This document shows positions 22,582 to 32,843 of a stretch of DNA of 64,000 nt, in pieces. The position numbers and the translations under genes are program-made. The DNA comes from Streptomyces cinnabarinus. Lineage in GTDB: Bacteria; Actinomycetota; Actinomycetes; Streptomycetales; Streptomycetaceae. Each line of letters opens with the position of its first letter. Position 1 is the stretch's first letter. The notes under the pieces are model-generated. The model was not told where the DNA came from and did not search any database. It worked only from the letters and a program-made list of their open reading frames with translations. The DNA is taken from NCBI RefSeq assembly GCF_027270315.1, contig NZ_CP114413.1, positions 8,432,001 through 8,496,000 on the forward strand, read 5' to 3'.

Positions 22582-24696
22582 TCAGGTCGCCGAGGGCTCT
22601 CTCGTTCCCCGCGGGACGAAGGTGTCGGGCGCCGGGTCCGTGACCGTCGCCGTGTCGGTGCCCGAGGCCGGTGCGGGAGTCGCCGACGCGGGCAGGCTCA
22701 GGGTGAGCGGGGCCCCGGCGGACGGCGTCCACCCCGACCGCTCACCGGCGTAGGGCTCGCCGAAGGCGGCGCCCGCCAGCGTGGTGCCGGTGGGCATGGT
22801 CGCGGTGACCGCGACTCCGTCCGGGGCCTCGACGGTGACCGTGTCGCCGATCCGGTAGGCCGTGACCTGCCCGCCGTCGAGCGCCGTCCGCCAGGCCGTG
22901 CGGCGCTGGAGCTCGACGCCGATGTCCTTCATCCGCGGGTTCACCACGGGGGTGTCGGCGGCGAACAGCCCCGCGTAGCCGTCGAGGACGCCGTTCAGCA
23001 CCGGATAGGCGATGCGGTCCTCGGCGAGGTTGGACTGATGGATGTAGTGCGGCCGCGGATCGCCCGAGAGCACATGGCCGAGGGCCGTCCGCGTCTCCAG
23101 CGGAACGATGTAATCGGCGTACCCGGTGGCGGTGTCCAGCGGCTGGTCCAGACAAGTGGAAGTCGCCGGGTTGTCCTCGCAGATGCCGCTGCCGCCCTGG
23201 GTGCGGCGGGTGTAGATCCAGTTGTACTCGTCGACCTGCTCGGCGGCCCGGCCCGCGTTGTAGAAGACGTTCATGGGGTAGCGGGGCACGGTGACCGCCG
23301 GGCCGACCTGCCGCTGCCCGGGCTCGCGGGAGTTGTCCGAGCCGAGCCAGGCGATGTCGGTGTCGTCGAGCGCGAGCGCCAGGTTCGGGTTGTCGTCGCT
23401 CTGCTGCGGCAGCACCCTCAGGCCCGAGTGCTCCCCGGTGACCACCTCGTCGTTCGCCAGCGGCAGTCCGGCGTTCTGGCCCCAGACCCGGTTGGTGGCG
23501 ATCTCGTCGGCGATGGCGTTGCGGCCGACCCAGCGGACGCTGCCGTCGGCCTCGGTGGCGCAGCGCCACGGCACGACGGTGGTGTCCTGCTCGCAGCCGA
23601 GGAAGGCGTGCGTGTAGGTGTGGTTGATCCAGCGGAACCGGGCGCGCTCGGCGAGGAACCGGTCGGCGAGCGGGTCGGCGCCGCCGTTGTCCTCGCGGTG
23701 CTCGACACTGCCCGCCCCGTTGTAGGCCAGGTCCAGCGTGAAGCCGCGGCTGTCCTGCCAGTCGGCGGCGTAGGTCACGTCCCCGGGCGTCATCCGGATC
23801 GGGTCGGGCGTGCCCGCTCCCTCGGGACAGTCGACGTCACCGGGCGTGCAGTTCAGCGCGGTGTTCCAGCGGTCGTCGGCGGCGAAGACGTCGTCCACGT
23901 GGACGGCGAAGTAGTTCCGGGACGCGCCCAGGTGGACCCCGCCCGTCAGCCACTCCACGATTCCGCGCGCCAGCAGCCGGAACTGCTGCTGGTACTGGTT
24001 GTAGACGAAGGTGACGACCAGCTCACGGCGCCCGTCGTGCCGGTACTCGCCCACCAGCGAGCCCCGCCGCTGTGTCCCGGGGATCGTCGCCTCGACGTAG
24101 GGAGTGAAGTCGGCACCGGCGACCGGTGTCGACAGATAGGCGTAACTCTCGCCGACGGTGGGGGAGTTGTCCTCGAAAGGCACCCCGCCGTCGAGATAGC
24201 CGAAGGGTCCGGCGAGCCCGGCCGCCGTGACCTCCGCCCGCATTCCGTCGGCGCTGCCGGCGTAGCCGCCCTCGACCGGGTACTTCAGCCCGGCCTCGGG
24301 ACGCGCGTAGGTGTAGGCGTCCACCTGCGGGATGTCGTAGGTCTGCTCGTAGGCGACCAGGGCGGCCATCTCGGCCGATCCGGCCGCGAACGGGTTGTCG
24401 CTGGGCAGGACGACCGCCTGGAACTTCGCCCGGGGCCGGCCGTCGACGGTGTCCGCGAGCAGCTCCGCGTCGATCACCGGCCGGTCGGCCCGAGTGAGGT
24501 CGATCTCGGTGTACGGGGTTCCCGCCACCTCCAGTTCGGCGGCTATCGCGTCCGTCGACGGACCGCCGTCGCTGACGACCAGTACCCGCAGATCGATACG
24601 GGGTCTGGTGTCGGCCTGAGCCGCCCCGGCCGGCAGGCCGAGCGCGGCGATGAGCGCGCCCACCGTCAGAGCGGTGGTGCATAAGATCCGCTTCAT
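22582..24696 (-). CDS. Secreted polysaccharide-deacetylase-like protein (Agd3/CE18-like)
   Basis: The ATG at 24696 opens a 704-residue secreted protein: signal MKRILCTTALTVGALIAALG, cleavage after AQA near residue 28. Residues 33-130 form a Rossmann/flavodoxin-like domain (LRVLVVSDGGPSTDAIAAEL, AVVLPSDNPF). The middle part is rich in strands and could be a carbohydrate-binding domain. A NodB-like catalytic domain starts at about 255: NYFAVHVDDVF has the metal-binding Asp pair (268-269) and INHTYTHAF (His359 and His363) is the H(S/T)xxH motif. HSGLRVLPQQSDDNPNL follows. This three-part layout is that described for the fungal Agd3 deacetylase (CE18), which partially deacetylates galactosaminogalactan. 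It may act on the polymer of this locus. Confidence 0.8.
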   Translation of the reverse strand: MKRILCTTALTVGALIAALGLPAGAAQADTRPRIDLRVLVVSDGGPSTDAIAAELEVAGTPYTEIDLTRADRPVIDAELLADTVDGRPRAKFQAVVLPSDNPFAAGSAEMAALVAYEQTYDIPQVDAYTYARPEAGLKYPVEGGYAGSADGMRAEVTAAGLAGPFGYLDGGVPFEDNSPTVGESYAYLSTPVAGADFTPYVEATIPGTQRRGSLVGEYRHDGRRELVVTFVYNQYQQQFRLLARGIVEWLTGGVHLGASRNYFAVHVDDVFAADDRWNTALNCTPGDVDCPEGAGTPDPIRMTPGDVTYAADWQDSRGFTLDLAYNGAGSVEHREDNGGADPLADRFLAERARFRWINHTYTHAFLGCEQDTTVVPWRCATEADGSVRWVGRNAIADEIATNRVWGQNAGLPLANDEVVTGEHSGLRVLPQQSDDNPNLALALDDTDIAWLGSDNSREPGQRQVGPAVTVPRYPMNVFYNAGRAAEQVDEYNWIYTRRTQGGSGICEDNPATSTCLDQPLDTATGYADYIVPLETRTALGHVLSGDPRPHYIHQSNLAEDRIAYPVLNGVLDGYAGLFAADTPVVNPRMKDIGVELQRRTAWRTALDGGQVTAYRIGDTVTVEAPDGVAVTATMPTGTTLAGAAFGEPYAGERSGWTPSAGAPLTLSLPASATPAPASGTDTATVTDPAPDTFVPRGTREPSAT

Positions 24697-25079
24697 GCGG
24701 TTCTGTCCCCTCCCCGGGCAGGGGTGGGTACTGCTCGCAACGAGCGGACGCACCCCCTTGCGCGACGCCGAGCCCCCCTCAGTAGCCGGTCGTCGACGCA
24801 TCCGTCGCGTCACATGGTGGTGTCTGTGTGTAGCTTTCGTGGTCATCTTGCGAAACATGACGGAAAAGTGCAGGTGTCCAACTGGTCGCTTCCGGGCGGG
24901 ACATGACGTGCGGGGGTCCGGTCGAGGAAGGCCGGCGCGGCGGCGCGAAGTGCCCGGAGCGCTGGCCGGGGGCCTGCACGGCACACCGGCGGGCCACTGG
25001 GGCCCGCCGGTGTTCTTCCGGAGGTCTGGACCACGCGGGGAGGGCGGCCACAGACCGGTTTCAGGTCAACCGTGGCCCG
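24697..25079. other. Intergenic region upstream of the exopolysaccharide locus
   Basis: This stretch of 383 bp holds the promoter region of the minus-strand deacetylase (position not determined; no clear -10/-35 was found) and the terminator of the secreted-protein gene at 24983-25013. The part near 24790-24890 is locally less GC-rich than its surroundings (for example, ATCTTGCGAAACATGACGG). No coding frame is convincing. Confidence 0.5.
24983..25013. terminator. Strong hairpin terminator after the secreted protein gene
   Basis: A perfect 13-bp stem, ACACCGGCGGGCC (24983-24995) with GGCCCGCCGGTGT (25001-25013) around a 5-nt loop, lies downstream of the minus-strand gene ending at 25080. Confidence 0.8.
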
Positions 25080-25607
25080 TCAGGCGCACAGGACCCGTGT
25101 CTCGGGGGTGTAGGCCGGACCGCCGCTGACGCTCGTGCGGTCGCTGAACTCGGCGTAGTAGTACGAGTAGAAGCCGATGTTGCCGTTGCAGCCGGAGTCG
25201 GCGGCGATCTGGAGGGTCAGGGTGACGGTGCGGCTCTGACCGGGCGGGATCGTGGCGCCGTAGTTCGCGCCGAGGTTGGCGGGGCCGGTGCCGGAACAGG
25301 GGGTGGGGCCCGCGGCGGTGGCCAGAGTGCACGACGTGAAGCTGTACTTCAGGTCAGGTCGCTGCGTGGTGAGCCACGTCGGGTCGATCGTCTGGTAGAC
25401 GAACCAGATGTCGTAGGTGGCGTTGTTGGTGAGCGTCATCGACAGGTTCACCGTGCCGCCGGGCGTGGTGGTCGCGCTGTCGGAGCTGAACGTCAGGGTG
25501 GCCGGGGCGGGTTCGGCCGCGCTCGCGCTGGGGGCGAGGCCGAACGCGGCGAGCAGCAGAGCGAGGACGGCGGTGAGACCGAGACGTCTCATCAGAGGTG
25601 ATCGCAT
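25080..25607 (-). CDS. Secreted protein of unknown function
   Basis: A 175-residue protein with a clear signal peptide (MRSPLMRRLGLTAVLALLLAAFGLAPSASAA, cleavage near ASA). A second start at 25592 (MRRLG) is equally possible. The mature part has beta-rich conserved-repeat features: LTFSSDSATTTPGGTVNLSMTLTNNATYDIWFVYQTID, four cysteines (SCTLATAAGPTPCSG, SGCNGN, and the terminal RVLCA) that could form two disulfides, and VTLTLQIAADSGC. It looks like an immunoglobulin-like secreted domain (DUF11-like), but I do not recognise a named family. It has no partner gene and is bounded by a terminator. Confidence 0.75.
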   Translation of the reverse strand: MRSPLMRRLGLTAVLALLLAAFGLAPSASAAEPAPATLTFSSDSATTTPGGTVNLSMTLTNNATYDIWFVYQTIDPTWLTTQRPDLKYSFTSCTLATAAGPTPCSGTGPANLGANYGATIPPGQSRTVTLTLQIAADSGCNGNIGFYSYYYAEFSDRTSVSGGPAYTPETRVLCA

Positions 25608-25920
25608 GGCCCGGGAGGCTAGGCGCGCGCCGTCCGCCCGTCTGCATCATCGGAGCCGGAACGACCGGAAGTGATCCTGGCGTGATGGATTCGTGTGGGC
25701 GGCGTGAAGTGGGGCTACGGGTGTGGGGCCGCCCGGGGCGCTTCTCGCCCGCTCCGATGTTGATTGGCGCGTATCCCGAGGGTGCCGAAGGCTGCTCCCT
25801 ACTTAATGAAAGGTGAAAGAAAAGTCGTGACGGAGTTATTGACCGGACCGCAGATCGAGCGGCAGGGTTCCCGAGAGCGCGCTCACCCCTCTGTCAACTC
25901 TCGTTCCGAGGAGCCTTTTT
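25608..25920. other. Divergent intergenic region
   Basis: This 313-bp gap separates the divergent secreted protein and beta-helix genes. The plus-side leader near 25800-25860 is locally AT-rich (ACTTAATGAAAGGTGAAAG), and GAGGAG precedes the ATG at 25921. I see no convincing gene, hairpin or repeated operator. Confidence 0.4.
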
Positions 25921-28083
<2,163 letters not shown>

Positions 28084-28089
28084 CCGACT

Positions 28090-28128
28090 CCCTCCGGACC
28101 GGGCTGTCCCCGCGCCCGGCCCGGAGGG
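28090..28128. terminator. Bidirectional terminator
   Basis: A 15-bp stem with one mismatch (CCCTCCGGACCGGGC at 28090-28104 with GCCCGGCCCGGAGGG at 28114-28128) lies in the 59-bp gap between convergent genes ending at 28083 and 28143. Confidence 0.8.
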
Positions 28129-28142
28129 TCCTCAGAGCCTTG

Positions 28143-29447
28143 TCACTGAGCCGCCCGGTCCTGGAGGTTGGTCTGCCAGGCCGGGTTCGGCTCCTTCGGC
28201 TCCGTCTCCACGGGCCGTCCGCCGCGTGCGAAGAAGTCGGCGAGCGGGAGGATCGCCGCGCCGACCGTGACCGCGTCCGGGCCGAGGGTGCCCAGGTCGA
28301 CGCTGACGTGCGCGGCGGGGTAGCGCAGCGAGTAGGCGGTGGCGTGGGCCCGTACGGAGTCCAGGAAGCGGCGGCCCAGTTGGAGCCCCGCCCAGCCGCC
28401 GACCAGGATGCGCTCCGGCTGGAAGAGGTTGATCAGGTCGGAGAAGCCGGCGCCCAGGTACTCGGCGGTCTCCTCCAGGATCTCCAGCGCCGTCTCGTCC
28501 GCGGGGCCCTCGGCCGGATAGGCCGCGGCGAGCATCGCCGTCAGCGCCGTCTCCTCGTCCACTCCCGTGGGCGGCCGCCCTCCCGCCTCCGCCCAGCGCT
28601 CCAGCAGCGCCTCGGCGCCCGCGTAGGCCTCCAGGCAGCCCTGGGCGCCACAGCGGCAGCGCCGCCCCCGGACCCGTACGGTCAGATGGCCCCACTCCAC
28701 GGCCCGCCCCGGCCCCATGTCGGCGGAGACCACACACGCGCCGACACCGGACCCGAAGAGGACCACGGCCGCGCTCTTGGCGCCCCGCCCGGCGCCGAAC
28801 CACATCTCCGCCTGGCCGAGCGTCTTGGCGCCGTTGTCGACGTAGTAGGGCACCGTCTCCGGCAGCAGTCCCGACTCCCGCAGATACCGCTCCAGCGGCA
28901 CGGCGTCCCAGCCGATCGTCTGCCCGTGCACGATGGCGCCCTCCGCCGCGGAGTGCGCGACGATGCCGGGGACGCCGATGCCTACGCCCAGCAGCCCCTG
29001 CGCCGGGATCCCGGTCCGCTCCAGCACCTCGGCGATGCCCTCGCGCAGATACCGGACGACGACGTCGACGTCGTACCGGTCGACCCGCCGGGGCCCCTCC
29101 GTCGCCAGTGGCTTCTCGACCCGGGCGAGCTCGGTGAGCGCGAGGTCGAACAGCTCCACCCGGACCCGGGTCTCGCCCACGTCGATGCCGATCATGTGGC
29201 CGCTGTGCGGGCTGACCCGCAGCAGGGTGCGCGGGCGCCCGCCCACGGAATCGACGCTGCCGGCCTCCTCGACCAGTCCCTCCGCCATCAGCTCGGAGAC
29301 CACGTTGCTCACCGATCCGGAGCTGAGGCCGGTGGCGGGCCCGAGCGAGAACCGGCTGAGCGGCCCGTCGAAGTACAGCCGCTGCAGCACGGCGGTGCGA
29401 TTCTCCCGCCGCAGGTCACGTACCGTACGACCGCTGCGTAGTGTCAC
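28143..29447 (-). CDS. ROK family transcriptional regulator
   Basis: The GTG at 29447, with GGAG ending 7 bp earlier, gives 434 residues. The N-terminal winged HTH is NRTAVLQRLYFDGPLSRFSLGPATGLSSGSVSNVVSELMAEGLVEEAG. The ROK domain follows, with IGIDVGETRVRVELFDL, VGIGVPGIV, and the zinc signature CRCGAQGCLEAYAG (CxCGxxGCxE). ROK regulators of this XylR/NagC type are relieved by sugar or sugar-phosphate ligands. It is divergent from the ABC sugar importer and GH1 genes, so it almost certainly represses them. Confidence 0.94.
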   Translation of the reverse strand: MTLRSGRTVRDLRRENRTAVLQRLYFDGPLSRFSLGPATGLSSGSVSNVVSELMAEGLVEEAGSVDSVGGRPRTLLRVSPHSGHMIGIDVGETRVRVELFDLALTELARVEKPLATEGPRRVDRYDVDVVVRYLREGIAEVLERTGIPAQGLLGVGIGVPGIVAHSAAEGAIVHGQTIGWDAVPLERYLRESGLLPETVPYYVDNGAKTLGQAEMWFGAGRGAKSAAVVLFGSGVGACVVSADMGPGRAVEWGHLTVRVRGRRCRCGAQGCLEAYAGAEALLERWAEAGGRPPTGVDEETALTAMLAAAYPAEGPADETALEILEETAEYLGAGFSDLINLFQPERILVGGWAGLQLGRRFLDSVRAHATAYSLRYPAAHVSVDLGTLGPDAVTVGAAILPLADFFARGGRPVETEPKEPNPAWQTNLQDRAAQ

Positions 29448-29498
29448 CCCTGCTCCCTCTTTCTCACGCCCGCGCCGCAACCACCTGGGCCGGGGCTC

Positions 29499-29543
29499 TT
29501 GACGCGATCTTAGCTTGACGCTTAACTCACGTCCTAAATTAAG
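29499..29543 (+). promoter_or_regulatory. Promoter and probable ROK operator for the ABC-GH1 operon
   Basis: TTGACG (29499-29504) and TTAACT (29522-29527) are separated by 17 bp and look like a sigma-HrdB promoter. The -10 region overlaps a long dyad, CTTAA (29521-29525) to TTAAG (29539-29543), where the divergent ROK protein may bind. A second TTGACG occurs at 29515-29520. Confidence 0.6.
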
Positions 29544-29631
29544 CCGTGGGGGTTTCGGGTCCGCACACGGGGCGCAGCTCCGGATCCCCCTCAGGCGACA
29601 GTCGCTCCTTCCTGGAAGGCCCACTGAACTC

Positions 29632-30948
29632 ATGCGCAGAATCAGAGCCGCAGCCATCGGCGCCGTCACCCTCTCGCTCGTCCTCACGTCGGCTGCCTGC
29701 GGCGGGGGGTCGTCCGGCTCGGAGGGCTCCAACGAGCAGCCCAAGACCCTCACCTACTGGGCCTCCAACCAGGGCGCGAGCCTGGAGGTGGACAAGAAGG
29801 TCCTCCAGCCCGAACTCGACAAGTTCGAGAAGGAGACCGGCATCAAGGTGAAGCTGGAGGTGGTGCCCTGGTCGGACCTGCTCAACCGCATCCTCACCGC
29901 CACCACTTCCGGCCAGGGCCCCGACGTCCTGAACATAGGCAACACCTGGAGCGCCTCCCTCCAGGCCACCGGCGCCCTGCTGCCCTGGGACGCGAAGAAC
30001 TTCGACGCGATCGGCGGCAAGGACCGCTTCGTCGACTCCGCGCTCGGCTCCACCGGCGTCCAGGGCCAGGACCCGGCCGCCGTACCGCTGTACTCCATGG
30101 CCTACGCGCTCTACTACAACAAGAAGATGTTCGCCGACGCGGGCATCGAGAAGCCGCCGGCCACCTGGGACGAGATGGCCGAGGTCGGCAAGAAGCTGTC
30201 CAAGGACGGCAAGTGGGCGCTCGGCGCTGAGGGTTCGAACCTCTCCAACAACATCCACCAGGTGTTCGTCCTCGGCAAGCAGCACGGCGCGGACTTCTTC
30301 ACCCCCGACGGCAAGGCCGACTTCACCTCCGACGGCGCCGTCGCCGCGGTGAAGCAGTACGTCGACCTGATGGCCAAGGACAAGATCATCGCGCCGGGCA
30401 ACGCCGAGTACGCGCAGAACCAGTCCCTGAGCGACTTCGCCAAGGACAAGACGGCGATGGTGCTCTGGCAGACCGCCTCGGCCACCTTCAAGTCCCAGGG
30501 CATGAAGGACGACGAGTGGGGCGTCGCCCCCGCCCCCGTCCAGTCCGGCACCCCCGGCACGGGCACGAACACCAACTCCATGGTCGCCGGCATCAACATG
30601 GCCGTCTTCAAGAACACCAAGAACATCGACGGCGCCAAGAAGTTCGTGAACTTCATGACGAGCGACGCCGAGCAGAAGATCCTCAACGGCGCCTACGGCT
30701 CCATCCCGCCGGTCAAGGCCGCCCAGGAGGACCCCGCGTTCAGCGGCCCCGCGCTCGACGTCCTGCGCGAGACCCTCGCCACCAGCGCCAGCGCGCTGCC
30801 CCAGGTCCCGGAGGAGTCGCAGTTCGAGACCGTCGTGGGCACCGCCGTGAAGGAGCTGTTCGCCGACGCCGCCGCCGGCCGGGCGATCACCACCGAGTCG
30901 GTGAAGGCCAAGCTCGACAAGGCCCAGCAGCAGATGTCCACCTCGTGA
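29632..30948 (+). CDS. ABC sugar transporter, extracellular solute-binding lipoprotein
   Basis: A 438-residue solute-binding protein starting at ATG 29632 with GGAAGG slightly far (12 nt) upstream. The lipoprotein signal ends at TSAACGGGS (Cys about 23). The mature protein has the family-1 solute-binding pattern: KTLTYWASNQGASLEVDKKVLQPELDKFEKETGIKVKLEVVPWSDLLNRIL, GPDVLNIGNTWSASLQATGALLPWD and FAKDKTAMVLWQTASATFK. It binds an oligosaccharide; the downstream beta-glucosidase points to a beta-glucoside. It is the first gene of the operon with two permeases and GH1. Confidence 0.94.
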   Translation: MRRIRAAAIGAVTLSLVLTSAACGGGSSGSEGSNEQPKTLTYWASNQGASLEVDKKVLQPELDKFEKETGIKVKLEVVPWSDLLNRILTATTSGQGPDVLNIGNTWSASLQATGALLPWDAKNFDAIGGKDRFVDSALGSTGVQGQDPAAVPLYSMAYALYYNKKMFADAGIEKPPATWDEMAEVGKKLSKDGKWALGAEGSNLSNNIHQVFVLGKQHGADFFTPDGKADFTSDGAVAAVKQYVDLMAKDKIIAPGNAEYAQNQSLSDFAKDKTAMVLWQTASATFKSQGMKDDEWGVAPAPVQSGTPGTGTNTNSMVAGINMAVFKNTKNIDGAKKFVNFMTSDAEQKILNGAYGSIPPVKAAQEDPAFSGPALDVLRETLATSASALPQVPEESQFETVVGTAVKELFADAAAGRAITTESVKAKLDKAQQQMSTS

Positions 30949-30962
30949 CGACGGATTCCACC

Positions 30963-31958
30963 ATGACCACCACCGCTGCCTACGGCACGGGCGAGCGGAC
31001 CGTACAGAAGCAGGACCCCGGAGCGGCGCCCCGCAAGCGCCGCTTCGGGCGGCTGCGCAATGTGTCCCTGCCCTACCTGCTCCTCCTGCCCGCCCTGCTC
31101 CTGGAACTCCTGGTCCACCTGGTGCCGATGGTCATCGGCATCGTGGTCAGCTTCAGGGAGCTCACCCAGTTCTACATCCGGGACTGGAGCACCTCGCCCT
31201 GGGCTGGCCTGGACAACTACAAGATCGCGGTCGACTTCGACGCCCCCGTCGGCGAGGCCCTGCTCAAGTCGTTCGTCACGACCTGTCTGTTCACCGTGCT
31301 CTCCGTGGGCCTCTGTTGGCTGCTGGGCGCCACCGCGGCGATCTACCTCCAGGAGTCCTTCCGCGGCCGGGGCCTGCTGCGCACGATCTTCCTCGTGCCG
31401 TACGCGCTGCCCGTCTACGCCGCCGTCATCACCTGGGCGTTCATGTTCCAGCGCGACAACGGCCTGGTGAACCATGTGATCCACGACCAGTTGGGGCTCA
31501 CCGACTCACCGCCCTTCTGGTTGATCGGCGACAACAGCTTCTACACCCTGCTCGTGGTCTCGGTGTGGAAGGGCTGGCCGTTCGCCTTCCTGATCATCAT
31601 GGCCGGGCTCCAGAACATCCCGCGCGAGATGTACGAGGCCGCCGCGCTCGACGGCGCCGGTGTCTGGCAGCAGATCCGCCGGATCACGATGCCGTCCCTG
31701 CGCCCGGTCAACCAGGTCCTCGTCCTGGTGCTGTTCCTGTGGACGTTCAACGACTTCAACACGCCCTTCGTGCTGTTCGGCCGGGCGGCGCCGGAATCGG
31801 CGGACCTGATCTCGCTGCACATCTACCAATCGTCGTTCCAGACCTGGAACTTCGGCACCGGCTCCGCGATGTCGGTCCTGCTCCTGCTGTTCCTGCTCCT
31901 GGTGACCGGGGTCTACCTCGCGCTCACCTCCCGCGGAAGGAAGGGCACCGATGTCTAG
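30963..31958 (+). CDS. ABC sugar transporter permease 1
   Basis: A 331-residue MalF-type permease. A GTG at 30945 overlapping the SBP stop is an alternative start adding six residues. The first membrane segment LPYLLLLPALLLELLVHLVPMVIGI and the EAA loop EAAALDGAGVWQQIRRITMPSLRP (about residues 220-245) identify the family. Six hydrophobic segments are visible. It forms the translocation pore with the next permease. No ATPase gene is present in the operon, as is usual for Streptomyces importers that share the MsiK ATPase. Confidence 0.94.
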   Translation: MTTTAAYGTGERTVQKQDPGAAPRKRRFGRLRNVSLPYLLLLPALLLELLVHLVPMVIGIVVSFRELTQFYIRDWSTSPWAGLDNYKIAVDFDAPVGEALLKSFVTTCLFTVLSVGLCWLLGATAAIYLQESFRGRGLLRTIFLVPYALPVYAAVITWAFMFQRDNGLVNHVIHDQLGLTDSPPFWLIGDNSFYTLLVVSVWKGWPFAFLIIMAGLQNIPREMYEAAALDGAGVWQQIRRITMPSLRPVNQVLVLVLFLWTFNDFNTPFVLFGRAAPESADLISLHIYQSSFQTWNFGTGSAMSVLLLLFLLLVTGVYLALTSRGRKGTDV

Positions 31959-32814
31959 GCCGCCCCGCTCGCCGATGGCCGCCCCGCAGTCCTTCCTGTG
32001 GAGCCGCCGGATCTTCCTCACCCTGCTGACGGTCTTCGTCCTGCTGCCGGTGTACGTGATGATCTCCAGCTCGCTGAAGCCGCTGCAGGACGTGTCGGAG
32101 AAGTTCCAGTGGATACCTTCCGGCCTCACCGTCCGCCCGTACTTCGACATCTGGGAGACCGTCCCGCTCGCCGACTACTTCGTCAACTCGCTGATCGTGG
32201 CGGGCGCGGCGACCGTCTGCTCCGTCGTCATCGCCGTCTTCGCGGCCTACGCGGTCAGCCGCTACAACTTCCGCGGCAAGCGCGTCTTCACGGTCACGGT
32301 GCTCTCCACCCAGATGTTCCCCGGCATCCTCTTCCTGCTGCCGCTGTTCCTCATCTACGTCAACATCGGCAACGCCACTGGCATCGCGCTGTTCGGCTCC
32401 CGCGGCGGTCTGATCCTCACCTATCTGACCTTCTCGCTGCCGTTCTCGATCTGGATGCTGATCGGGTACTTCGACTCGGTCCCCAAGGACCTCGACGAGG
32501 CGGCCAAGGTCGACGGCTGCGGGCCCCTCGGCGCCCTGTTCCGGGTCGTCGTACCGGCCGCGATCCCCGGCATCGTCGCCGTCGCCGTCTACGCGTTCAT
32601 GACCGCCTGGGGCGAGGTCCTCTTCGCCTCCGTCATGACCAACGACACCACCCGCACCCTCGCGGTCGGGCTCCAGGGCTACTCCACCCAGAACGACGTG
32701 TACTGGAACCAGATCATGGCCGCCTCGCTCGTCGTCAGCCTGCCCGTCGTCGCCGGCTTCCTGCTCCTGCAGCGCTACCTCGTCACCGGCCTGACGGCCG
32801 GAGCCGTCAAGTGA
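31951..32814 (+). CDS. ABC sugar transporter permease 2
   Basis: A 287-residue MalG-type permease whose ATG overlaps the end of permease 1 by 8 bp. The N-terminal segment FLTLLTVFVLLPVYVMISSSLKP, the ISRYNF-like VSRYNFRGKRVF loop, and the EAA motif DEAAKVDGCGPLGALFRVVVPAAIPG are all seen. It partners permease 1. Confidence 0.95.
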   Translation: MSRPPRSPMAAPQSFLWSRRIFLTLLTVFVLLPVYVMISSSLKPLQDVSEKFQWIPSGLTVRPYFDIWETVPLADYFVNSLIVAGAATVCSVVIAVFAAYAVSRYNFRGKRVFTVTVLSTQMFPGILFLLPLFLIYVNIGNATGIALFGSRGGLILTYLTFSLPFSIWMLIGYFDSVPKDLDEAAKVDGCGPLGALFRVVVPAAIPGIVAVAVYAFMTAWGEVLFASVMTNDTTRTLAVGLQGYSTQNDVYWNQIMAASLVVSLPVVAGFLLLQRYLVTGLTAGAVK

Positions 32815-32843
32815 GCGCCTGCCCCGACCCAGAGAGGTTCTCT

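Noticed and set aside
22501..24684. 727-codon plus-strand frame opposite the deacetylase
   Set aside because: Shadow frame; the minus strand has signal peptide and catalytic motifs.
30227..30245. GGGTTCGAACC motif resembling a tRNA T-arm
   Set aside because: It lies inside the solute-binding protein gene, and no cloverleaf can be drawn around it.
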